From: Methanobacteriota archaeon
GTDB taxonomy: Archaea > Thermoplasmatota > Poseidoniia > Poseidoniales > Poseidoniaceae
Direction of reading: 5' to 3'
Assembly: GCA_002727695.1 (NCBI GenBank)
Contig: PBXT01000075.1
Location: 11,047-27,918, forward strand
DNA length: 16,872 nucleotides
In this document: piece by piece, positions 7,833 through 14,158 of the stretch
Position numbering within the stretch: the stretch's first letter is position 1
Layout of the letters: the number at the start of each line of letters is the position of its first letter
Translations under genes and position numbers: made by a program
The notes under the pieces: generated by a model
Databases searched by the model: none
Seen by the model: only the letters and a program-made list of their open reading frames with translations
What the model was told of the DNA's origin: nothing

Positions 7833-8807
7833 ATGGCTGATACAATTTTACACGCAGATGGTCTGTATCACGTATACGAATCCAAAGCTGAAGATGGAAA
7901 CGTAGTGGCTCTGAGAGGACTTCATATCGATATGAAGGAAGGAGAAGCGATTGCAGTTGTTGGACCTTCAGGTTCTGGAAAATCAACCTTGATGAAATGC
8001 CTTGGTGGATTGATGAAACCGAGTGCGGGTTCAGTAAGTTTGGCTGGAAAAAACATGACCAGATTGACAGGTCAAGAATTAGTCGAACTTCGACAAAAGA
8101 CGGTATCGTTCATTTTCCAAGAGGGAAATTTGTTGCCCGATTTGAATGCTCGCGATAACGTTGCACAACCACTTCGGCATCAAGGAGTTCCGTCAAGGAA
8201 AGCCTTGGCTCTAGCAGATGCAATGCTTACTAAACTCGGAATGAGTCATCGCTTGAAGGCATTACCGGCCATGTTAAGCGGAGGAGAACAACAACGTGTT
8301 GCAATCGCTCGCGCGCTGATTACCCAGCCTCGATTGATACTGGCGGATGAACCAACAGGCGCATTAGATCCTGTTACCAGCAGAGAAGTTCTAGCGTTGT
8401 TCAAAGACTTACACGAGAACGATGGGGTCTCATTCTTGCTAGTTACGCACTCGAAAGAAGTTGCAGCATTCGCTAATCGCTCTCTAGAGTTGAGAGATGG
8501 AAGATTCGTTGCAGAGCACGGAGAATCTGTTGATGTAGAGAACCTAACTAAAGATAGAGAACTCATCATCGATGAAACAGGAACTGTAACCCTACCTCCA
8601 GATTTATTGGTCAGACTTGGTGGTGCTGGCAGATACACTGTTGGAAATATCAATAGTGGTTACATTTCTTTGCAAGGAGAATCTGTAGAGTCGATGGGTA
8701 AGATGGTCCTAGCATCTACCTGCCCTGCTTGTAAGCATGATTACAAGGACAGTGACGAACAATTATGTCCATCATGCGGTTCGTCAAGGCCGATGGTGGA
8801 AGCATGA
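7833..8807 (+). CDS. ABC transporter ATPase with C-terminal AbrB-like hairpin and zinc ribbon (ATPase 2)
   Basis: Counted from the in-frame GTG at 7827, residues 8-230 form a complete LolD/MacB-type ATPase: Walker A GPSGSGKST (46-54), Q98, signature LSGGEQQR (150-157), Walker B LILADEP (170-176), D-loop GALD, and H208 in LVTHSKE. A 95-residue extension follows. It contains IIDETGTVTLPPDLLVRLG (247-265), which resembles an AbrB/SpoVT swapped-hairpin strand, and ends in a zinc ribbon C299-x2-C302-x11-C314-x2-C317. Typical LolD-like ATPases end near residue 230 without such an appendage. The tail may bind a regulator, nucleic acid or the partner ATPase; this is inference. The first ATP-binding subunit of the operon lacks it, so the two ATPases are not interchangeable. 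The stop overlaps the next gene by ATGA. Confidence 0.93.
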   Translation: MADTILHADGLYHVYESKAEDGNVVALRGLHIDMKEGEAIAVVGPSGSGKSTLMKCLGGLMKPSAGSVSLAGKNMTRLTGQELVELRQKTVSFIFQEGNLLPDLNARDNVAQPLRHQGVPSRKALALADAMLTKLGMSHRLKALPAMLSGGEQQRVAIARALITQPRLILADEPTGALDPVTSREVLALFKDLHENDGVSFLLVTHSKEVAAFANRSLELRDGRFVAEHGESVDVENLTKDRELIIDETGTVTLPPDLLVRLGGAGRYTVGNINSGYISLQGESVESMGKMVLASTCPACKHDYKDSDEQLCPSCGSSRPMVEA

Positions 8808-9103
8808 GCCTGTTCAGAGTATCCGGAATCTTAGAGACAATTTCTACGATTTCCTTGTTTTTCGTGGCTATGCCACTGAAATACATTGGAGGCAATGAAA
8901 TCCTCGTGAAAATCATTGGGCCGATTCACGGGTTCTTGTTCATCCTTTACTGCGCACTAGTTTGGTGGGAACAGCACAAGGGCAGAATGCCTTCTAATCT
9001 GGCTATTTATGGGATGCTAGCCGCGATCCCACCAGGTGGACCAATCTGGTTTGATAGGAAATATCTGAATGAGCGAACTCCTTCTGAAGGCCAATCAATA
9101 TAG
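8804..9103 (+). CDS. DUF3817 family small membrane protein
   Basis: The 99-residue protein carries the DUF3817 pattern: LFRVSGILETIS at the N-terminus, MPLKYIGGN (23-31), GPIHGFLFILYCALVWW (39-55), and a third hydrophobic stretch SNLAIYGMLAAIPPGGPIWF (64-83), giving three predicted transmembrane helices. ATG 8804 overlaps the ATPase 2 stop (ATGA), has GGTGG about 5 nt upstream, and begins exactly where family similarity begins. A longer frame from ATG 8765 would add 13 residues overlapping ATPase 2 and is unlikely. Position as the last gene of the ABC operon suggests an accessory role with the transporter, but the biochemical function of DUF3817 is unknown. Confidence 0.85.
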   Translation: MSLFRVSGILETISTISLFFVAMPLKYIGGNEILVKIIGPIHGFLFILYCALVWWEQHKGRMPSNLAIYGMLAAIPPGGPIWFDRKYLNERTPSEGQSI

Positions 9104-9140
9104 GCGTTAAAACAAACTAATAGTTCCATGAACGCAATTC

Positions 9141-11042
9141 ATGGCGAACGTGTGGGTAGTGGATTCAAACTGCTTTATTCACGTCGGTTCTATGGCGCCT
9201 AACGGCTTTCTCAGTGACCTAAAGAAGATCTTAGAGGCTGATGATTCAGCCCTTTACGTTACTCCCGGAGTCCATGGCGAAATCAAGACAGTCCGATTCC
9301 AAAGATGGAAAGGGCAGCCCAATCTATTGGAAGAGATTCGTGATTTGCTCATTACAGTCACAATTGATGAGGCTGAAGTTAGAGCACTAGCACAACATAT
9401 TGGAGAAAAAGCATCCCCGCAAGACGTCGATTTGTCATTGATGATTTTAGGTTCTAAACTAGCCCATGAAGGTCACAAAGTAACACTTGTATCCGACGAT
9501 TACAAGATGACCACAACCGGAGAGAAAGCCAATCTAAACTTCGAGACTTGTCCCCCATCCACATTCCTGCAAAGACTTGCAGATTCTGGAGACTCAGGTC
9601 AGAGAACTAGGATGAGAAGTCTATCCAGAAGAGTAAGAGCTGCTGAAATGAGATACGCAATCAGTAGAGCAGGCCAATATGATATCCAAGCAAAATTGAC
9701 TTGGATGGTAGATTCTTTACTTTCATCGAGAGTTGCTTTGGCAGAGGAGGTCGAGGATACAGTTGAACCCGATGAAGGAAAATTGATTGCGGGATTAATT
9801 CGATCTATTCGTGGTGAGCGCGTCAAGAAATCTACTATGAACAAATTAGGCTCATTGCCAGAAATTTGCTCACCAGTTTCTAAGTTGGACGAGCACTTGT
9901 CTAGCCTTTCATCCGATGGAAGTTCTGATGACATAAAAACCGCTTACGATTCAACAATTGAATTGATGAGCGAGGTCTTGGAAACGACGGGAATCGGACT
10001 AGCACCTCTAGGTGAAGAGTTGGCTGAACTAGCGCACAGAGCAATGTCGGGGAACCTATACAGAACGGAATCTGCTTTGGGGATGTTAGCCAAAATGTCT
10101 GGTAATCTCAAGTTATCGAGATTACATCTTTCTCGAGCACTTTCACTTGCAACTCTAATCGATGACACTGGAGCCGAAATGCGAGCAATGCACCAGTTGG
10201 GATTACTGGCACTGGGTGCGAAGAATTGGAATCGTGCTGCAATGCTGTTTGAGACTGCTGATAGGCAATCTCAGACTATTGGCGCAAATCGATTGGGACA
10301 TCTGGTTTTAGCCGGCATTTCTAGGCACATTGATGGAGATAATGATCTAGCAAAGGCTCACATTAAGTCAGCGAACGCAATAGTATCAGAAGATAAATCT
10401 GAAGCTACTGATATTCTAACCAATATTGGCAACTCTCTACTTGCGATAGATTGTCCTGGACTTGCAATTGAGATACTCGACGAAGCGATGGAATGTGCTA
10501 TCGAGGAATCACGTAATGACAAATTGGAAATGCTTGCTGAAATGTTACTCTTGGCGAATACTGCAATGACAGAAAAAGAGCAGATACAATACGAGGGTCT
10601 GAGGGCTCTAGTTGACCGATTAAACGCGCTCTCTCAAGGTGCATCAGAGGAGTTTGAAACCCAGATCTCTCAAATCGACAAGAAGGCTGAGGAACTATCC
10701 AAGCCTCTTGATGAGACATGGAATGAATGGCAACCATCAACAAAACTCATTCCGGAAAACTCACCGCTAACAATTGTTAGAATTGATGAGGATGAGAGCG
10801 GAAGAGTTCTGTTGGTTTCTCACCACCCTGAAATTGGTGCAATTGGACTTTGGTTGCCTGATGGAGGAGTGGAAGCAGCGCCCGGAAGTACCATTGAAAT
10901 CCATGAATCAAGGATCAAGGTAGCTCCTCCTACCGATCTTCTTAGAGATATTCACAATATAAGAGGAATTGTTGCTGTAGAGAATCCTGAAGCGATTTCA
11001 TTTATCTCAAAAACAGAAGATATTGTCGAGGAAGAAATCTGA
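9141..11042 (+). CDS. PIN-domain nuclease fused to TPR-like helical repeats
   Basis: Residues 1-146 read as a PIN domain with the expected acidic residues: D8 in VVDSNCFIH, E47 in TPGVHGEIKT, D95/D97 in SPQDVDLSLM and D119/D120 in LVSDDYKM. PIN domains cleave single-stranded RNA with divalent metal. A basic linker (RTRMRSLSRRVRAAEMR) follows, then a helical region. From about residue 310 to 470 there are TPR-like helix pairs, for example MHQLGLLALGAKNWNRAAMLF and IGNSLLAIDCPGLAIEILDEA. The last 100 residues are predicted beta-rich (LTIVRIDEDESGRVLLVSHH). At 633 residues it is far larger than a VapC toxin (about 130) or Nob1 (about 160-200), and no antitoxin gene precedes it. There is no clear ribosome binding site; TTAAAACA near 9107 could be a weak TATA box for a leaderless mRNA. 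Target RNA and partner proteins are unknown. Confidence 0.85.
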   Translation: MANVWVVDSNCFIHVGSMAPNGFLSDLKKILEADDSALYVTPGVHGEIKTVRFQRWKGQPNLLEEIRDLLITVTIDEAEVRALAQHIGEKASPQDVDLSLMILGSKLAHEGHKVTLVSDDYKMTTTGEKANLNFETCPPSTFLQRLADSGDSGQRTRMRSLSRRVRAAEMRYAISRAGQYDIQAKLTWMVDSLLSSRVALAEEVEDTVEPDEGKLIAGLIRSIRGERVKKSTMNKLGSLPEICSPVSKLDEHLSSLSSDGSSDDIKTAYDSTIELMSEVLETTGIGLAPLGEELAELAHRAMSGNLYRTESALGMLAKMSGNLKLSRLHLSRALSLATLIDDTGAEMRAMHQLGLLALGAKNWNRAAMLFETADRQSQTIGANRLGHLVLAGISRHIDGDNDLAKAHIKSANAIVSEDKSEATDILTNIGNSLLAIDCPGLAIEILDEAMECAIEESRNDKLEMLAEMLLLANTAMTEKEQIQYEGLRALVDRLNALSQGASEEFETQISQIDKKAEELSKPLDETWNEWQPSTKLIPENSPLTIVRIDEDESGRVLLVSHHPEIGAIGLWLPDGGVEAAPGSTIEIHESRIKVAPPTDLLRDIHNIRGIVAVENPEAISFISKTEDIVEEEI

Positions 11043-11267
11043 TCATTCAGTCTGATTAACCTCATGCTTCAGTTTGAATGAGGCCGGACATGTGTTCATT
11101 CCGAATACCTTGTAAAACGGACACCAGCCAAAAACCGAAGTGGTAACGGTCCAAACACCGAAAATCAAGAAGATAAACTCCCATGTTGAATTTGCGATGT
11201 AGTCGAAAAGGACTACTCCGAGCCCGGCCAATAACCTTAGGACTCTGTCAAACAAACCAATATTCAC
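11043..11267 (-). CDS. DUF2892 (YgaP-like inner-membrane) family protein
   Basis: The 74-residue protein has the family pattern N-IGLFDRVLRLLAGLGVVL, a hydrophobic hairpin of two helices separated by DYIANSTWE, and the C-terminal GWCPFYKVFGMNTCP with conserved CP-YK-G-NTC. The start is best placed at GTG 11265-11267: AAAGGAG lies 8 nt upstream on this strand, and the family similarity begins right after it. A TTG at 11313-11315 would add 16 residues of poor fit. Its stop abuts the convergent PIN-TPR gene without a spacer. Proteins of this family often accompany rhodanese or sulfur functions, but nothing of that kind is nearby. Confidence 0.8.
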   Translation of the reverse strand: MNIGLFDRVLRLLAGLGVVLFDYIANSTWEFIFLIFGVWTVTTSVFGWCPFYKVFGMNTCPASFKLKHEVNQTE

Positions 11268-11275
11268 GAGCACAA

Positions 11276-11282
11276 CTCCTTT
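11276..11282 (-). promoter_or_regulatory. Ribosome binding site of the DUF2892 gene
   Basis: The minus strand reads AAAGGAG followed by 8 nt and GTG. It is too close (2 nt) to the preceding in-frame GTG, which supports the GTG at 11267 as the start. Confidence 0.5.
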
Positions 11283-11366
11283 TCGTGTTACAAAATCCAA
11301 CTCATTACTTATCAACCAATGTTCTATTCCTAATGCATATGCTCAACAAATGAACTCGAACAGTAG

Positions 11367-11374
11367 TATAAATA
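11367..11374 (+). promoter_or_regulatory. Archaeal TATA box for the SDR-Rieske pair
   Basis: TATAAATA is a consensus archaeal box. Its centre lies about 26 nt before ATG 11396, which places the expected transcription start at or next to the start codon. No ribosome binding site precedes the ATG (GGACGTAAGACT), so the mRNA is probably leaderless. Confidence 0.75.
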
Positions 11375-11395
11375 GAAACAAACGGACGTAAGACT

Positions 11396-12124
11396 ATGAA
11401 GTCGTACCTCATTGTTGGTGGAAGCAGTGACATTGCTAAAATAACAGCTCAGAAGTTGCTAGAAAGCCAAGCAGCAGTTACATGTCTAGTGCGTGATAAA
11501 TCTCGAGTAGAAGACCTCGAGGCATTGGGCGCTACAATCGTTCAAGGAGATGCACTAGACCAAGAATCAATTTCAGAGGCCATAGCCAAAGCCTCAGAGC
11601 AAGGCGATGGGCAGATTTCAGGCGTAGCCCATTTGGTAGGATCAATAGCAATCAGGCCACCTCATGCACTCAGTTTGGATGCTTTCAATGAGGTAATCGC
11701 CACCAACCTCGGAAGTGCCTTCCTGACCCTATCCTTGTGTGGTAAAGCCATGCTGAAAATGGGTGGAGGTAGAATGGTTTTCACCTCTAGCGTCGCAGGT
11801 AGTTTAGGCTTGGTTAATCATGAAGCCATTGCAGCAGCTAAGGGAGGAGTAGAATCGATGGTAAGGTCTGCAGCAGCAACCTATGCCAAGAGAGGAATCA
11901 GAGTAAATGCAGTCGCTCCGGGATTGACTGACACCCGATTAGCATCAACCATCTTGCGCTCAGATGCCATGAGGGAAGCCTCAGCACAGATGATTCCATT
12001 GAAGCGAATCAATGAGGCAGATGAAGTTGCTAGCAGCATCCATTGGCTACTCACCGGGGCTCCTGATAATTTCACTGGACAAATCATGCACCTTGATGGT
12101 GGCATGTCACAGATTTTAGCGTGA
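11396..12124 (+). CDS. SDR-family NAD(P)-binding protein lacking the catalytic tyrosine
   Basis: The 242-residue protein has a classical short-chain dehydrogenase Rossmann fold: nucleotide motif VGGSSDIAKITAQKL (7-21), GDALD acidic turn (51-55), the NLG element (104-106), SSVAG (131-135) and the C-terminal LDGGMSQ seen in SDR proteins. The active site is atypical. The usual Y-x3-K reads I145-x3-K149 in NHEAIAAAKGG, so the proton-donating Tyr is replaced by Ile, while Ser and Lys remain. RGIRVNAVAPGLTDT after it is canonical. It may be a redox-inactive nucleotide-binding protein or a member of an SDR subgroup using a different acid. The GCGTGAG junction overlaps the next frame, so it is probably co-translated with the Rieske protein. 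Confidence 0.88.
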   Translation: MKSYLIVGGSSDIAKITAQKLLESQAAVTCLVRDKSRVEDLEALGATIVQGDALDQESISEAIAKASEQGDGQISGVAHLVGSIAIRPPHALSLDAFNEVIATNLGSAFLTLSLCGKAMLKMGGGRMVFTSSVAGSLGLVNHEAIAAAKGGVESMVRSAAATYAKRGIRVNAVAPGLTDTRLASTILRSDAMREASAQMIPLKRINEADEVASSIHWLLTGAPDNFTGQIMHLDGGMSQILA

Positions 12125-12132
12125 GTGGTATC

Positions 12133-12495
12133 ATGGCTTGGCATGTAGCGATAAAGCAATCAAAACTCAAGCCAGGTAAGAAGAAAATGCGTACTGTGGC
12201 TAAAAAGATGGTATTGATTGGTCAAGTTGATGACAGATATTTTGCTACTGAGGCTCTATGTCGTCACATGAGATGGCCGCTAGCCTACGGGGCCAAGGTT
12301 GAGAACGATTGTATCCGATGTCCTCTGCACCAAACAACTCACAAAATCGATACTGGAGAATTGGTCGAATGGTCACCTTTCCCTCTATTGCCATTGTACG
12401 GAAAACTCGTAGGGAAAATGAGCAAACAAAAAGATCTCAAGATTTACGAAACCAGAATTAAAGACGGTAATATTGAGATAAAAATAGAAAGTTGA
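12133..12495 (+). CDS. Small soluble Rieske-type [2Fe-2S] protein
   Basis: The short protein (120 residues from ATG 12133) carries both Rieske ligand pairs: C-x-H in ALCRHMRW and C-x2-H in CIRCPLHQ, separated by 17 residues. These bind a [2Fe-2S] cluster by two Cys and two His. An additional Cys lies three residues before the second pair. There is no transmembrane anchor, so it is ferredoxin-like rather than a bc1-type subunit. A basic stretch (KLKPGKKKMRTVAKK) precedes the cluster domain. GTGA at 12121-12124 lies 8 nt before this ATG and is the upstream SDR stop; a GTG start at 12121, adding 4 residues, is possible. The pairing with the SDR suggests a small redox module; the electron partner is unknown. 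Confidence 0.85.
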   Translation: MAWHVAIKQSKLKPGKKKMRTVAKKMVLIGQVDDRYFATEALCRHMRWPLAYGAKVENDCIRCPLHQTTHKIDTGELVEWSPFPLLPLYGKLVGKMSKQKDLKIYETRIKDGNIEIKIES

Positions 12496-12500
12496 TAGCA

Positions 12501-12518
12501 AAATTTTACCCATAAAAT
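12501..12518 (+). promoter_or_regulatory. Putative AT-rich promoter of the Cys-rich microprotein gene
   Basis: AAATTTTACCCATAAAAT contains two TATA-like elements 16-33 nt before ATG 12534. The first (TTTTA) is spaced about right for a leaderless transcript. Confidence 0.3.
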
Positions 12519-12533
12519 CTGTGTGGACGAAGC

Positions 12534-12683
12534 ATGAACCCGCGCACTGCACAGAATCAACGTGGGATCAGAGTTCCGAAAAATTCTAAGAAGCGTTTAA
12601 ACAAACAGAAGGTTCCCAAAGTCATTACAGAAGTTAAGGAAGAAGAATCCTGTCAGATTCAAGGTTGTGGCTGTGGTAATTGA
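12534..12683 (+). CDS. 49-residue microprotein with C-terminal Cys/Gly cluster
   Basis: The frame encodes a basic N-terminal half (MNPRTAQNQRGIRVPKNSKK), an acidic segment EVKEEES, and the tail SCQIQGCGCGN. The three cysteines, C40-x4-C45-x-C47, could bind a metal or iron-sulfur cluster. It begins 38 nt after the Rieske stop on the same strand and ends in TGA, with a second in-frame-like TAG 3 nt on. The clear segregation of basic, acidic and Cys-rich parts argues against chance. I do not recognise a family. Confidence 0.45.
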   Translation: MNPRTAQNQRGIRVPKNSKKRLNKQKVPKVITEVKEEESCQIQGCGCGN

Positions 12684-12746
12684 TTAGACTCTGCCGGCAG
12701 TTAGAATCTTAGGAAAGTGTTAATCCGTCCACATCATGGGATTTGC

Positions 12747-13067
12747 ATGGAAGAATCATCGGTTATTCGGATGTGGATTACCAACAAAAATGGCAGAAAA
12801 ATCACTACAGGTATGAGTGAATCTATGGTGTCATTTCTTTCAATCGCAATTGAAAACGGTTGTACAGGCTCAACATTTGCAGAAGATGACGAACGCATAA
12901 TTGTGTTCACTAGGTGGACAGATGAGAGTACATTGGAACAGTTTCGCTCGTCCGATGATTATGGCATTGAAGAGGGGAAAATCGTACAATCATTTGTCGC
13001 CGCAGGTTTCGAAATCCCAACGGATATACTGTTCAATTCAACAGCAAAAATTTTGTTCAGCAATTGA
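12747..13067 (+). CDS. Hypothetical protein, possibly with ABM-like ferredoxin fold
   Basis: From ATG 12747 the frame gives 106 residues with no signal peptide or membrane segment. The stretch IIVFTRWTDESTLEQFRSSDDY resembles the strand-helix core of antibiotic-biosynthesis-monooxygenase-like domains, where a strand with a W is followed by a helix; this is a weak resemblance. The frame continues upstream to GTG 12717 (10 more residues, RPHHGIC), for which I see no ribosome binding site. The final residues FNSTAKILFSN overlap nothing useful. Genomic neighbours are also unrecognised, so no function is offered. Confidence 0.5.
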   Translation: MEESSVIRMWITNKNGRKITTGMSESMVSFLSIAIENGCTGSTFAEDDERIIVFTRWTDESTLEQFRSSDDYGIEEGKIVQSFVAAGFEIPTDILFNSTAKILFSN

Positions 13068-13099
13068 CCTACTTTTATCCAAGGCCATAACATGGGTAG

Positions 13100-13144
13100 C
13101 GTTCGTTTTTCCTACGAATGTTAGGCAAATGGAAAATTTTTTTT
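13100..13144 (+). terminator. Possible hairpin and poly-T terminator
   Basis: CGTTCGT and ACGAATG (13100-13106 and 13114-13120) form a 7-bp imperfect stem with a 7-nt loop. Seventeen nt later comes a run of eight T (13137-13144). Archaeal termination mainly needs the T run. The same T run lies about 30 nt before ATG 13174, so it could instead be promoter sequence of the next gene. Confidence 0.3.
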
Positions 13145-13173
13145 ACTTACTATTGGTCAAGGATTTGAGCAAA

Positions 13174-13866
13174 ATGGGCTTGTGGCACAGAGTCAATACT
13201 AACCCTGCAAAAGAGGAACTGACTGAACTACTAGTAACCGGCGAGGACGATGAATCATTTGAGGTGATTAGAGATTATATCTCCAAAGAGGGTGGACGAA
13301 AACTTGTTAAAAACACAGGTGTGACAATAGCATTCCTTCCATTTCTACTAGTTGGGTCGTTGTTTGTTGGAATAGCTTTCATAATTTTGCTAAGCCCTGA
13401 TAGTGAGGTCCCTATTTGGGGTTCACTTTGTTCGCTTACTTTAGGTTCTGTTGCTATGTACGTCGGCTGGATGTTTGTCAGTGAATCAGTTGGCGAGGTC
13501 ATTAACCCAGATGATTTTGAAAAGTCGGAAGTGAGGGTTTTTTTCCACGAGGACTATCAGTACCTTGCCGAAGTCAAGGTTATTCTTGATGCAACAGATG
13601 AGGATAAAATTGGAGATATCATATTTTTGAAACAAATATTTCTTTCAGACGAATGCGAAATAGAATGCGAATTTATTCGAGGCTATTCCGACAACCATAC
13701 TTCAGCGCCAGACCGAAACACATTCTATGTCTCGGATGGAAATAAATTCGGAACAAGGATTACAATATGTTATCGAAACGACCTAAAACAGGCAAAGAGA
13801 ATAGAAATCGCTGAGAAGTTTTCAAAAAAACTAGGTATAAAAATAGCATCTCCGTTAGTTGTCTAA
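13174..13866 (+). CDS. Two-TM membrane protein of unknown family (has an inverted partial copy at the window end)
   Basis: The 230-residue product starts MGLWHRVNTNPAKEEL. It has a charged N-terminal segment (about 10-45), two hydrophobic helices with a short loop (TIAFLPFLLVGSLFVGIAFI and SLCSLTLGSVAMYVGWMFV, near 50-105), then a C-terminal soluble domain of about 115 residues, alternately acidic and aromatic (KSEVRVFFHEDYQYLAEV). It ends in the amphipathic KRIEIAEKFSKKLGIKIA. The open frame runs upstream to 12901, overlapping the previous gene out of frame. I choose ATG 13174 because AAGGA lies about 10 nt upstream; ATG 13129 would add 15 residues. The last 77 nt recur on the opposite strand at 16796-16872. 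No family recognised. Confidence 0.7.
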   Translation: MGLWHRVNTNPAKEELTELLVTGEDDESFEVIRDYISKEGGRKLVKNTGVTIAFLPFLLVGSLFVGIAFIILLSPDSEVPIWGSLCSLTLGSVAMYVGWMFVSESVGEVINPDDFEKSEVRVFFHEDYQYLAEVKVILDATDEDKIGDIIFLKQIFLSDECEIECEFIRGYSDNHTSAPDRNTFYVSDGNKFGTRITICYRNDLKQAKRIEIAEKFSKKLGIKIASPLVV

Positions 13867-13951
13867 TTATCTAAAGGAGAATCTGACCACCTAGTTCACC
13901 AAACCCTGCGATGTTGCGTTTTCGAAGCCTTTCAAGATAAAATACAGAGTG
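13790..13951 (+). repeat. Copy A of an inverted duplication (partner 16709-16872)
   Basis: This stretch matches the reverse complement of 16709-16872. The first 41 nt (13790-13830 against 16832-16872) are identical. Similarity then continues with substitutions through the stop codon and about 85 nt of downstream flank, including GGTTCAC/AGTTCAC, CGAAGCCTT and ATACAGAG. Copy B runs off the window end, so the full length of the duplication is unknown. Confidence 0.85.
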
Positions 13952-14118
13952 TCCCCTTTGTATCGATGGGTGTACGAAGGGTACCCTTTGCACAGATGGT
14001 AGTTGAATGGGTGTTGATAGGGATAGTTTGATTTACAATAGTAAACTGCATTGATTTTGCTTTTGCAACTTCTGTCATGTTCCTTTTTTTCCCCTGTGGC
14101 GATTGAATAAATGCATGT
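13891..14118 (-). pseudogene. Remnant reading frame convergent with the two-TM gene
   Basis: This frame is open for 75 codons on the minus strand but has no ATG, GTG or TTG near its beginning; it starts after a TAA at 14119-14121. It is rich in Tyr, His and Cys: CKSNYPYQHPFNYHLCKG, then YPSYTHRYKGD, ending LYFILKGFENATSQGLVN and TAG. The end of the frame (FENATSQGLVN) is echoed at 16734-16769 (GNSASWGLVN), where the TAG position reads CAG and 8 more codons follow. This conserved ending indicates that the frame was once coding. The loss of a start and the early stop suggest decay. Function unknown; the Cys/His content hints at metal binding. Confidence 0.4.
13954..13999. repeat. Imperfect 16-nt direct repeat, period 30
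   Basis: CCCTTTGTATCGATGG (13954-13969) recurs as CCCTTTGCACAGATGG (13984-13999), with 13 of 16 positions equal. The 30-nt period equals ten codons and corresponds, in the remnant minus-strand frame, to the peptides HLCKG and HRYKG. It is therefore probably an internal protein repeat rather than a regulatory site. Confidence 0.5.
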
Positions 14119-14144
14119 TTAGAAGTTAATCATACAAGGGCTGG

Positions 14145-14150
14145 AAGGAG
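14145..14150 (+). promoter_or_regulatory. Ribosome binding site that decides the next start
   Basis: AAGGAG stands 2 nt before ATG 14153, which is too close, and 8 nt before the in-frame ATG 14159, which is ideal. Start 14159 is therefore preferred. GAATAAAT at 14105 may be the TATA box. Confidence 0.55.
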
Positions 14151-14158
14151 AGATGTTG

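Noticed and set aside
8717..8780. Rubredoxin-like domain at the ATPase 2 C-terminus that could feed electrons to AlkB
   Set aside because: Cys pairs are only 11 residues apart and lack the rubredoxin CGYxYD and CPxCG context; this is a short structural zinc ribbon.
12901..13173. N-terminal extension of the two-TM protein by 91 codons
   Set aside because: It overlaps the preceding gene out of frame, has atypical composition, and good start signals exist at 13174.
13954..13999. The 30-nt-period repeat as a CRISPR or operator array
   Set aside because: Only two imperfect units, no spacers of unique sequence, and the period fits ten codons of the remnant protein.
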